From: Tetrahymena thermophila SB210
Lineage: Eukaryota; Ciliophora; Oligohymenophorea; Hymenostomatida; Tetrahymenidae
Length of the DNA: 64,000 nucleotides
Direction of reading: 5' to 3'
Assembly: GCF_000189635.1 (NCBI RefSeq)
Contig: NW_002476454.1
Location: forward strand, 124,001-188,000
Position 1 is the first letter of the stretch. Each line of letters opens with the position of its first letter. Below the pieces are notes generated by a model that saw only the letters and a list, made by a program, of their open reading frames with translations, did not search any database and was not told the origin of the DNA. The position numbers and the translations under genes are program-made. This document shows, one piece after another, positions 50,919 through 62,492 of this stretch.

Positions 50919-52749
50919 ATGTTTGATTATATTTTAGTAGAACAGAATAGAGCATAACTAGAAATTAATATTTAATTTTTAAAAATAATATAGGGGTTGT
51001 CTTCATTAGAATTTGCAGCTATTTTTTCATCAGCAATTAAATTTTTATTTTGTAATATTGATTGGTTAAATTCATTTAAATAATAATTATTATTAAAATA
51101 AAAAGTCCTATATTGCTAATTATTTACTAATGACATCTAAGAAAGGAGAGATTTAAATTCTCCTTTGATCATATCTGTAATCTTTATTCACTGATATAAT
51201 TATTTAATTTTATTTTATTTGTTAATAATTTATTTAGAAGTAGCCAGTAGTCAAAAAGAGAGTGTTCAAAAAATTTAATGGATAAAGATATAAGCCCTTT
51301 TATTATAATTCTACATACGGCGATTCTCAAGTGTGTTGCTCTCCCCATTTTGTAAATTTAACTGAGGATGAAAGATAAACATTCCTCTAGAAATCAGAAG
51401 AAGATAAAAAAAATAACTAAATCACAGAAATATTTGTAACAGGATGGGAAATTGTTGAAAAATATATTAATGAAAACTTATCCTAACCTTGTCTTACTTT
51501 CATTATTGAGTTCGAAAGATAAAATGAAATATACTTCACAAAAAGAACACTGAACGAATTCTTAGAGTTGTTTAAATCGCTTCAAAAGCATACAAAATAT
51601 CTCTTTCCAAAGCTAAAATAAAATAAACTTGAAAAGTATGATTTAATTTTCATTAAAAAAATTTTTCAAGCTATTTTTTTTAAAAAGCTAATCTCCAAAA
51701 GATCTAATGGAAATTTTCTCTAAAATATTGTAAGTGGTGAATATAGAGTAGATAGGCAAGCATATTAACTTTTAACAATTTTTAATGCCAAGAGATAAAT
51801 TAGAAGAATTCATGTAAATTGAAATTATTAATAAATACTAAATATATAATGCTATTGATTAAAAATAGAGTTAATTAAGTAGAAACATTTGCAAATAATA
51901 ACATGAATGAAACACCTTAATCATATCAAAAAAGTTCTGATGCATCTCAAAGGTTAGAGAGTTTAAGAAGAAAATGCAGTGCCTCTCCTTAACAGTACAT
52001 TTTATACATAAATTTTATTTAAATATGTGACTTAACTTTTGAAATAGGCTAGATCTTAATGATTCATAAGTAGCTCACACAATGTCATTTGGATAGTAGA
52101 ATCTGTAAAAATAAGTTAGCATAGATATTTTATTCAGCAAAACAGATAATAGACCAAAATATGAACAAATTTGTGTGATTGACTGGGATTATGGTGAACC
52201 TGACGAAAGCTTTGTAATAATGCATGGAAAATCAAATTTAAACACAGAAATTGATGAGGATGTTTATTTCTTAATCAAATTTATAAAATATAAAAAAAAT
52301 ATTCCTTAATACTATGTCAAAAGATCCTTAAAGGACTTTAACTAACTTAGGGATTACGTATATTAATTTATTTGCTTCATTTCAAATAAAAAATTTTTTT
52401 ATATTTAATTAAAAGTATGAGTTAATTTATGAAAGCAGGTAGTTCCCCTCATTGACATAACCTAATAAGTAAATATTTCTTTACAAAATTTTATTTAATA
52501 TTGAAACTAAAAATTAGAAGTATCAACAATGCAAACAAAGAAAGCTTTAGGCACGATAGCACTTTCGACAGTTTAAAAAATTAAATTAATTATTTTTTTG
52601 AATATTTAATTTAAAACTAGCTCACATCATTAAATCTCAAAAAGTTTTTAGAAGAAAATTCTTAAATTTTAGATGAAAACGAAAATTATAGTAACCAAAA
52701 TCTTGAAAGTGATTCTTCTCATTTCATGAAAAATGGAAATTTAAATTGA
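50919..52749 (+). CDS. Protein with two PX-like modules
   Basis: Multi-exon gene ending NGNLN-TGA at 52747-52749. The proposed start is MFDYILVEQNRAQ (50919), which runs open to a GT donor near 51,175 and splices in phase to KQPVVKKRVFKKFNGQRYKP. Module 1: CLTFIIEFERQNEIYFTKRT then LNEFLELFKSLQKHTKYLFP. After a Ser/Asn-rich linker, module 2: DVYFLIKFIKYKKNIPQYY then VKRSLKDFNQLRDY. Both have a beta-hairpin followed by [TV]KR[TS]L[NK][DE]F, like the RR(Y/F)S(D/E)F core of phosphoinositide-binding PX domains. Membrane-trafficking recruitment is inferred. The last introns (52,380-52,620) are uncertain and the start could lie near 51,236. Confidence 0.6.
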
Positions 52750-54093
52750 TAAAATATATTATTTAAATGATTGATTCTTGAAATACATACCTTGAGCAAC
52801 AAAACTTATGTAATTGATTTATTTAAAAAAGAAAATTTATTAATAATAATTTAAAGATTTATTGTGTAAATAAGTTATATTTGTGTTTATTATATTAAAA
52901 TTAAAGAGTTTAGTATTATGTTTATTTACTAAAATTTACTAATCATTTTAATATAAAATCATTCTTAAATTAACAAATAAAAAACTAACTAGTAAAATTA
53001 ATAGCATAAATCTAAATAAACAAAGTATTTTAAAAATAAATGTTTGAATAAATAAATAAATAAATAATAATCTAAATAAAGTATTGAAGGTGCTCTTTTT
53101 TTTAAAAATTTGTTTGGAATAAATATTTCTTTAATTAATTTAAAATTCCTTATTTCTTTTTTACTATATTGAGTATGGATGTAAATATTAGTAAGGCTGT
53201 TTTTAATTTTAAATACAACTATTTAAATATAAATAATAGATAGTTTATTAAATTGAATTTTTTGTTTTAATAAAAATCATAAAAAATAAATTTTATTTAA
53301 AAATTTAGTTTGGAAATAATTATTTTTTCAATAAATTTATTAAATGAAATTTTTATTTGATAAAGAGAAATATTTATATTTTTATTATTATAGAATGTAG
53401 AGATAAATAAATATTAAGTAATTAGAATTATTTTAAAACTAAAATTGATATATTCGAATTTAAATATTTGTTATAATTATAAATTTTTTTTAGTTTTCAC
53501 ACCTACTATGATGCTGACATATTTTCCTAATTTAATAAAAAGACGTTAATATTATGATAAATTATTTTTTTTTAAATATCTACTTAGTTTTCTAAAAGAA
53601 TTTAGTTTGCTTATTTGGATTCCTCTTAAATATCCTCTTATATACCATTTGATTATACTTCATCAACTTTAATAGGGGATAATTGTCTTTAGTTTCTATA
53701 TTTTGTGTTTGCAAACTATTAAGACTATATTTAAATAATTACTTTAATTAATTTGATGTAAAATTTACTTATGCCAAGTTAGGGGATTTTATTATAATTT
53801 TGTTAGACTACTTTAATAGATTATCATCTTTTGTAAACTAATTTTTCATTTGGTGCCTTAATAATTAAATTGAGTCTGAGAAAACTTAACTCGATTATAG
53901 TAATGTAGGAGATTAAGGAATATTCCTATTACTTAAAGAAGCGAGTTTTTATCTACTATTACTTACCTTAATTGCTAAAAAGCTATTATTCTGTGTTTAA
54001 TTTTATCTGTTGCTAAAATTATTAACTTGATTTTAAATAGTGCTCAATAAATTGCTTTAATCGTTTTCCTTAGATTTAATAAATACTAAAAAA
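52750..54093. other. Intergenic region
   Basis: About 1.3 kb of AT-rich DNA. A long TGA-free plus frame from about 53,580 reads FSKRIQFAYLDSSQISSYIP at its start but has no start codon, splice pattern or family likeness. I do not annotate it as a gene. Confidence 0.5.
53047..53070. repeat. (AATA)n microsatellite
   Basis: About six tandem AATA units in the AT-rich intergenic region downstream of the PX-like gene. Simple slippage tract. Confidence 0.8.
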
Positions 54094-57000
54094 TCATAAA
54101 TAAAAAAATTTTATTATTTAATTCAAAATGAAACATTTATTCAATTAAACCAAAAAATAAATGAAATTTATTTTTTACTTTTAAAAAACAATTCTAAATA
54201 TTGACTTTTATTGTTAATTTATTTTTAAATTAAGCGATTAAATTTAAAAAATTAATATAATCATAAATAAATTAAAAATTTTCTAGTAAAATAAATTAAT
54301 ATTGTTAAACTTAGTAAAAAAAATAAATTTACAGTTTCTGCTGTTTATGAAATCAATTTGTTATTTTGATGTAGGATCTTCTATTAATAACTTAGGTGCT
54401 AAGTATCTCTTTAATCTACTTATTTCCATATTCTTTCTTTGCCCATCATCATCTTAAAATTTTCTTCTATCTTCTTCCATTTTTTAAAATCTTCTGAGCT
54501 CTTCTCTTCTCTTTTGCATTTCCTCATATTTTTACTATCTTTTCTTCTCCTCTTATGCAAGAATCTCTTTCTGTTTTTCTTCCCTTCTTTTTTCTTCTAA
54601 TTTCCTTTTCAATTTTTCTTCTTCTTTCTTTTTCTAAAATTCTTCAACCTTTGCTTTTCTTTCTAAGAGTTGTAATTTTCTTTCGTCTTCTTACTGCTAT
54701 TATTTTTTTACTTCCATTTCTTTTTTTAATTTATCTTCCTTGTCTCTTTTTATGATTTATTCTTTGATTGTTAAGTAAATATCTTCAGCAGTATCCATGC
54801 TACCTTAAAAATCAAAATAGTCAAGTGTTTACAAAAAGACAGGATATTGTTCAGGAGTAGGTTCATTATTATTTTTTAGTTTAACTTTTTAGATTTCTTT
54901 GTTAAAAAAAATTAAATAATATTGTAAGCAAAAAAAATTATTACAATTAATATTAGCCATAAAAGTATTTGTTTTCTTTTGCAATGCATTATCATTTTGT
55001 TAAGAAGAGACATTTTCGCCTTTGCTATCTTCATATCCGTTTTCTTCTTTAATCTTTTCTTAGAGCATACTCAATTCACCACTCAAATTACATTATTATA
55101 AGGACTCTTAGCTGTATTAATTTTTTTATATCTGTTTCATTTAGCCTCCATAAAAGAGAGCCTTTCTCCATTTCTTTACCAAATTATACTGTAGCTCAAA
55201 ATCAGAGATATCCAAATTATCTATAAAATCTTATGAAATTTTTTTGATTTCATTATCATTTACCTTTTTTCTTATCCACAGCAAAGCCAGTAAGCCACCA
55301 TTTTCAATAATTAATCTCCTTATTTTATCATTATCTCTTGTTTCCCCTGGAATATATTATCTTCTATTATAAATTCCACCTAAATGTATTAAGCAATTAG
55401 TTGCCAAAATTCTTATCTTTCTGTCATATTTCTCCATTTCTTTTTCATCACAGCTAGAGAGGCTTATCTAATTAAATAAAAAAATTTAATGTAAACTAAC
55501 ATAAAAAATTTAAATTATTTCAAGCTTTGTATTCAAATTTTATATAAAAATTTTCTTTTTAAAAGAAAAGCATATTATTATTATTACCTTTATTAACAAA
55601 AGAATAATATTTTTTGAAACAATCCTAACTTTGTTAGAGACATTTTTAGTAATTGTGCAAAGGGCTTCAAGAGAGACTTCTTGTATTTCTATAGGGTGAT
55701 TTTGAGAATCTATAACTGATATGAGTTTTTCAATATACTTTTAATCAACTAAAATATTCGAAATTCTAGACTCTAAAATAAATCTTAGTGTCTTTACGAC
55801 AACTTTTAATTCCTACTCACTCATTAACTCCCAATTCATCATTTTACTTAGAATATTATTAATGTGCTAATAAAATGGTTAGAAATCTGCATAAAGATAA
55901 GTATTAAGGAGCTTTTTGAGGTTGTAAAACATTAAGTCAGGATCATAAGATTGATTATTGCTATTAAGTTTGGTTTATTAGAGAATATTTTCATTTATAT
56001 TTTGATTTAGATTTTCTAATTGCTACTCATCTTCTTAATCCTACTCTTCCACAGTTTTTTGCCTTTCTAACTTTTTTTTAGAATCATTCTCAACTAGTGT
56101 TTGCTTATCTAGTTATTGCATTTTAATTTACTAAGCACTACCAGACCTTAAGTTACTTGATAAAAATCTTGATTCTGGTGATTTTGAATGAGCATTTCTT
56201 TCTACTACAGAAAAATTTGGAGAAAAACCTCCTTTATTATTATTTTAAGATATTCTAGCAGCAGAAGCACTTCTTTATTTTATTTATTAATTGGTTTAAT
56301 CATTTACTTCTGAAGTATTTATTACTTAATTTTCATCCTATGAATTATTTTGCTCAGATTATAACTAGGGTTTAGAAACATTATTAAATAAAAGACTTGT
56401 TCCATACTATCTTTGAACTTTGTTTGGTTTTTGAGCAAGCTTTTATAGAGGATAGGGAGAAACTGAAAAAGGCTATCTAACATTCTTAGGGTTTCCATTA
56501 TTAAAACTGCTACCGTTTTCACAATAAATCAACTCAAAATCATTATTTTAACCTATTTAATAATATTATTTTAAGAAAAAATTTCATGTAAATGTAAATA
56601 CTTTCAGGAGGATTTTAGGGTGGAAACAAAGGGTCAACAGCAATTTTTACAAGATCGTCTGCCATCCTTGGTACCAATTCTTTAATAAAATCATTAGGTA
56701 TTCCAATGTAAGGATTTGTGTTTACCTAAAATAAAAAAATTTTGTAAATTAATTTTTAGAAGAGATTGAAATTACCTCAATGAGCCAAACTCTCAAGTCT
56801 TCATCAATTAAAAAATCATATCCAAAGAGCTCGAAATTGTTATATCTTTTTATAGTTATCATACTTTTCTTGACTGAAAGAATAGTATCTATTATTAAAT
56901 CTTTCATTCTTTAGTGAATTCTTTCTCTCAAGTTAACTTGTTCTGTATTTTCATTTGCAAATTTCTAGTCAATATATTCAAACAAGCATTCTAGTGGAAG

Positions 57001-58575
57001 AGTGTTTCCTGCAATAAATAAAAAAAACGTTTATATAAAAGCAATCGTATTAAATTCTAAGAACCTGGTTCGTGCTATCCGTAGTTTTAATGGTGTTTTT
57101 AAACAAAATTATTTGTTAAATGTAAGTTAACATCTATATCTTACATATTATATTCATCACAACATGTTCTTATGTATCCTGGCTTATAGATAAATATTTC
57201 ACCTGACTTAGTGACAAGCACCCATATTCTAATATCAAACTTTCTACCATGATACAATAAAGGCTTTTCAATATACTTTTGAATTACCCAGTAAGAATTA
57301 CATTATTTTTAAACAAGGGAGCTTATTATATCTTTTTGAGTTTTTAATATTTCTATTCCTCTACCTTAATTAGCATCAGCTGGCTTTAGCAACCATATAT
57401 TTTCTAAACAATGTTTTTTGGGTACTTTTTCCTATATTTTATTTTTAAGTTTATTTTGATGATGGAGATTAATTTTTAATTAAATTAATTACTTTAATAA
57501 AATTTCCTTTAGCTATTTCGTTATATCGAGACATAAAAGATGTAAATTCAACATCATTAATTCCGGCAGTTAAAACAAAACTCGTAGCACATGTATCAAA
57601 TACGGTATATTTTGCTTAAACTATAAAAAATATTAGCATGAAAATAAAATAAAAGTAATTTACTAGCTGGATCTAAATGCCTGTAATATGAACTAAGTGA
57701 GCGGATTAAACCAGTTTTAGTGCACATTCCTCTGTTATTTTCAAAGTGGTTTATTATCTGTTGAGATTTTAATATGGAATTAATGAAAATGAATAATTTT
57801 AAATTGAACTTACCTGCTTAAAAGGATTATTTCTGTGGATGTCTTCAATAATAGCATATTTCTAATTTAAATTAATATATTAAAATGATTAAAAATAATG
57901 TATTCTAATTTATATTTGAGTAATCTCATTTATATTCAACAACAATTTATTTACTTATATTTTTTCAACAGATATAAATAAACATTAAGTTTTTTGTATG
58001 AAAAATTTAAAAATAGGTTTAAATAATTTATACTTTACTAAAATTTGTTGCACAATTATTTTTTTTATGTATTGTTAAAAAATGTTATAAAATTTTCTTA
58101 GATACTCTTGAACTTGCTGTTTTATTAGTTCAAAGTATAGATAGTTTCTTAAAAATTTGTAAATAATTATGATATTTCAAAGTACTCGCAATAAATAAAA
58201 ATGTAAAAGCTTACTCTAACTGAAAAGTTGTAGCTTTTCCAAATAAAATTTGAGTTCTAAAATATGCTCTTTTCTTCAATTTAGCTCTCTTTTATCTAAT
58301 TTTTTTTAATATTATTTTAATTTAGCTAAATTAAAATGCTAATTTTAACTAAGTAGAATTCTGATTCATAATATTAACTTGGTTACCTCTTCCCAATTGC
58401 CTCTTGATAATAAAATTTTTCTGAAAACTACAGAATTATTGCCATTAAACAAACAAAACTTATAGTTTTTATGAGCCTACTTATCTCCTTGCTAAATATT
58501 CTTTTCTTTGATTTCTAATTTTTTGTCTATTTTGAGCACAGGGCTGGTAGCTTCACTTGTAGAAATAGGTTTCAT
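54094..58575 (-). CDS. Tubulin tyrosine ligase-like (TTLL) enzyme fused to ARM-like and coiled-coil regions
   Basis: Starts MKPISTSEATSPVLKIDKK at 58575. The TTL ATP-grasp domain runs from about 58.4 to 56.6 kb: NSNFIWKSYN, GMCTKTGLIRSLSSYYRHLD, NIWLLKPADANQGRGIEIL (nucleotide-binding), YWVIQKYIEKPLLYHGRKFD, IRIWVLVT, LFGYDFLIDEDLRVWLIEVN and TNPYIG (metal-binding Glu/Asn). A disordered Ser/Gln linker follows, then helical ARM-like repeats (IQEVSLEALCTITKNVSNKV, RILATNCLIHLGGIY), and a Lys/Glu coiled coil (KLEEKRREEKQKEILAQEEK). It probably adds glutamate or glycine to tubulin in cilia; the amino acid is not predictable. Many short introns. The last conserved residues are near 54,360; the frame stays open to a TGA at 54094, so the C-terminus is uncertain. 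Confidence 0.88.
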
Positions 58576-59218
58576 CTGCTTTTGTTTTTATTTTTTTAAT
58601 AAGTGATAATTCTCAATATTTATTATAGTATTACTAATGTAAAGAAAATGTATGTTAAAAAATAAATATAAGTTAAATTTTGAATAGTAAATTAATTAAA
58701 ACTAAGAATAGTATAAAACTTACTGTTGTTCATTCAATTATTTTGATAATTGAAACAAAAATTAAATACACACAACACATTCCTTATTTTATCAAAGAGT
58801 ATAATAGCCTTTATTAATTAATGTTAATTCATCCTTTCAACAATCTTTTCTAAAATAAATTATTACTTTTTATCTGTTTATTTAAAGTTTTGGCTTATTT
58901 CTCAACAACATTTTTGTAATTTATAAATTTTATTATTCTATTTAAGCAACAAATGTTAAGTAAATTAATTAAAAGAGAAAAATAGCAAACAATTTATCCA
59001 ATTTTGGTTAGTAAATAAATACTTAAAATAATATTTTAATTTCATGGTTGGGAAAATCAATTTTTTGAAAGATACAAAGAGTAAAAAGTATACTTTTCAG
59101 CACATAACTACAATTAAAATATCAATTAAATTTAAACTAAATATAAATATTAGGATTTACAAACTAAAACATATCCTATTAAATTTATTTAGCTAAGTTT
59201 ATTTATTCATATTATTAT
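58576..59218. other. Intergenic region
   Basis: About 640 bp of AT-rich DNA between the start of the TTLL gene and the stop of the p24 gene. Likely the TTLL promoter; no gene seen. Confidence 0.6.
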
Positions 59219-60599
59219 TCAAACGATTCTCTTATTATCTAGGATCTTTTTGATATAATAAATTTACCAAGCTGTTGCAAAGACTACAATTGCTATTTCA
59301 ACTACTGAAAAAATTAAAAGTCTTGAATGGGCACTTTGAATAGATTCTAATTGAGTAATTTATCTTCTTGATGAGAATCTTTATTCATTTAAGTAATCCT
59401 TTTTAAGATTAATTTATAAACTATTAAAACTGAAATAACATTTTTTAGTGAATTTACTTTAATGCCACTAGCAACGTGTTCTAATTTTTTCTCAACAGGA
59501 TCTAAATCGTGATGAGATAAATGTGTTTCAGTGGTATTATGGACATCCAAAGCAAAAGTAACAGACTTTTTATCCTTACCCTGTTTTTAAAATTAAGATT
59601 ATTTAATTATTGATGAAATACTTTAAATAAACTATAATTACTCTTATGTTAGAGAAAATGAATTCATATGTTCCAATAGTAGTTGCGTTTACATTAAATA
59701 TACCTTCTCTCTTATTTAATTTGTGGAAAACTTTGTGTTTATTAGGATCTCTGATCTTTTATAAATTTAAAATAATTTTTATTAAAAATTAATTAATTAA
59801 AAATTTAATTCTATTTTAGTTAAAAATTAAATTAATTTATTCTTACAACGAAATCAATTTTTTCATCTGAAAAGTAAGATACGAAGAAGGCACCTCTCAT
59901 TTAAGTAGGAACTGTAATATCTTCCATAAATAACTAATTTTAATAAATTAAAAATTCATTTATTTCTTGCTTTTCAATTCATTTAAAGATTAATCTGAGA
60001 CTATTTTTTATGATTTTATTAAAATATTTTTTACTTCTTCCTTTTTAGAATCTATTTCAAAAGTAAGCATTTCATCGGGGATGAAATCTTACATATGTTT
60101 TTCCCATTCTTCCATAATAGCTACTCTGTCTTCATCATCGTCAACGACTACTTCATTTTTCATTTCTTATTGTTATTCTTATTACTAGCCCTCCTCTCCT
60201 GCTTGTTTTGGTTAAGGGTTTTATTATTGTTATTCAGCTTCTTGTTTTGGTTAAACATTCTATTATTAAGTATCTTATGGTGTTTAATCTGTTGCTTGAG
60301 GACTATCAGTTGCTTATTAGCCATCTCTAAAATATTTAAAAAATATTAAATTCATAAATTAATCATTTTTTAATTTCATATGTTAAGTCAAGAAATATTC
60401 TGAATGTGTTGAGTATGATTAAAATAATTATTGATAATTCTATATGGGCTAAAAGTTATTTTGGTCTATTTTAATATCAATATCTATTTTCGATAGTTTA
60501 TATTCAGTATCATTCATCTAATATTAGAAAATATGCTTACTGAGCTAAAGCGCTGATAGCGAGCAAACCTATAAGTGCTAAAATTAATAATTTATTCAT
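59219..60599 (-). CDS. p24 (emp24/gp25L) family cargo receptor with Gln-rich lumenal insert
   Basis: About 284 aa against the usual 200-230. Signal peptide MNKLLILALIGLLAISALAQ (start 60599), then an intron splitting the Gln codon, a Gln/Pro-rich acidic insert (about residues 21-75), the GOLD domain (LTFEIDSKKEE, LFMEDITVPTQMRGAFFVSY, DFVIRDPNKHKVFH, TIGTYEFIFSN), the coiled neck (DPVEKKLEHVASGIKDYLNE), a membrane helix (LLIFSVVEIAIVVFATAW) and a short cytosolic tail IYYIKKILDNKRIV with a KKxL...KRxV-type sorting signal. Acts in COPI/COPII vesicles between ER and Golgi. The two Cys that form the GOLD disulfide in most p24s (CFxE and FCFxN) read LFME and FIFSN here. Introns of about 60-200 nt keep frame. 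The family call is secure. Confidence 0.92.
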
Positions 60600-61301
60600 T
60601 TTTTTAAGAAACCCTTTTGATTTCGGATCAATAAAAAGTGTATCTTTATTTCTTTTCTTTTTTTATAATAAATTATTTTGGAAACAATTACTTCTTATTT
60701 AACCAATTTTTCTTTTATTGGTAAAATTAATTGAAACAAGATTTTGATGAACGTGGAAATTGGTTAAGGTTTTGCATAGTTCACAAGCAACTTTCAAACA
60801 AAATATCTTAAAATAAATATATAATATGTTAACTTGATTAATATTTTTAATTCGCCTTTTACATATTACAATTTATAAAATTATTTTCTATTAAAATTTA
60901 AAGCAAATAAAACACATTTAAAAAAAATATTTTATAAATTCATAAAATTAATTTTCTCACAAAATAATATCAAAAAAATAAAATTTATTTAAAATTAAAA
61001 TTTGTAAAAAAGTGTTTCATTCATAACTCCATTTTTTTTTATGTATTTATTTGTATCTTTTCAAACGAATAAATAGAATTTAGATTTAGGTTAATAAGTT
61101 TTTAAAATTTGATTTTGCGCTTAAAAAGAGCCTATTATTTTTTGGTTTTGTATTAAATATTTTACTAATTTGATATATTAATTATCTTACTTAAAATATT
61201 AAAAAAATAATTTGAAATTCTAAATAAGTAAACCGTCTGTCACATTTAAATTTATAACTAGCACATCATAATTATTACTATTCTTCTATAAATATTCAAT
61301 C
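60600..61301. other. Divergent intergenic region
   Basis: About 700 bp between the p24 start (minus) and the next plus-strand start. AT-rich with no gene seen; presumably carries both promoters. Confidence 0.6.
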
Positions 61302-62224
61302 ATGCAGTATAATCGTTTTGCTCTTAATGATTTGAGTCATTAAAAGAACTTAAATTTTTAGACTCCTATATCACATCATAAACTATCAAACTCAGCGCAA
61401 TAGAATAAAAATTAGTAATAGGGAAATCAATATTTGCTTTAAAGTGGCAATGAAAAAAGTTCTTCTAAGAATTCTCTAAGCCAGTAACTATAAATTTTTT
61501 AACAACCAGCTCTTTAACAGATTTCTCAACAATATACTTAACAACAAACGACTTAGTCTTAACCACAAATAAATAGTTCTCCTAAGATAGAAACACCTTT
61601 TTTCACTACCAATTTAAAAAATACTGCTAATACAAATATTTTTGCTTAGTCATAACAAAATTAATCTCAAATGAGAAAAGAAAATATTTTTTTGAGTTCA
61701 CAATAGCTTTAATAGGAAGAACCTATTTAATATAAATTTGGAGGATCATATTAAATTTTTGAAGTAAACTTTACTTAAAAAACATTTAAAGTTTTATTTA
61801 AATAATATTTTAATTTAATTTATTAAAGTCTATGATAGGAGATGGGATAAAAGAGATGGAACAGATTTTTACATAAAACGATTTTGCATTTAGTGAAGAT
61901 TAAAGAGCAGAGGCTTTTGCAGGATGCATAGATATTTAAAGATTATAAGAAGTTATGGAAGAAGGATAAACAAGTGAATTAGATATATATGTTGATAATT
62001 AGTTTTAGAATAATCATCTTCAAATCCATGTCCCTAACGACCTTTTTGATGAAGAAAATGCTATCAAAAAAAGTTTAAGTGTATTAAATTAAGAATACAT
62101 AAACTTAGATAAGTTCTCAATTTAAGATGAAAACTGTGATCTCGGTGATGATTTTTATGATTAATAATATGATGAAAACGAAGTAGATACAATAAATTTT
62201 CAAAAAAAAAAGTCTTATTGCTGA
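61302..62224 (+). CDS. Unknown Gln-rich/acidic protein
   Basis: Two exons. Exon 1 begins MQYNRFALNDLSHQKNLNFQ and is Gln/Ser/Asn-rich with TP motifs, ending GGSYQIFE at a GTAAAC donor near 61,770. A 64-nt intron ends ATTAAAG, and exon 2 (SMIGDGIKEMEQIFTQNDFA, RAEAFAGCIDIQRLQEVME) is more ordered, then acidic (NCDLGDDFYDQQYDENEVDT), ending KKKSYC-TGA at 62222-62224. About 285 aa. No signal peptide or membrane span. The C-terminal KKKSYC has a penultimate-region Cys but is not a CaaX box. No family recognised. Confidence 0.7.
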
Positions 62225-62492
62225 AATAAATAAATAAATCATTTTTTGAAATAATTATAACTAATCAAAATATAGTATTTTATATAAATAAAGATTGAAT
62301 TATAGATAGATATATATGTGCATACTTTACTTATTTATTTATTCATTTATAATTTTCATTCAAAAAAAGCTAATATATTGTTAAAAAAATTATTTATACC
62401 ATTAATTTATAAAATAAGTTGCTTAATAGAAGTTATTCAAGTAAAAATTCATATTTAGCCAATAACAATAAGCAAATAAGTTAATTACTGAA

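Noticed and set aside
53580-54450. Long TGA-free plus-strand frame
   Set aside because: With one stop codon in AT-rich DNA such frames arise by chance. It lacks a start codon and family likeness and overlaps the end of the TTLL gene on the other strand.
60095-60349. Plus-strand hydrophobic ORF of 84 codons
   Set aside because: It is the antisense shadow of the Gln-rich insert and GOLD start of the p24 gene.
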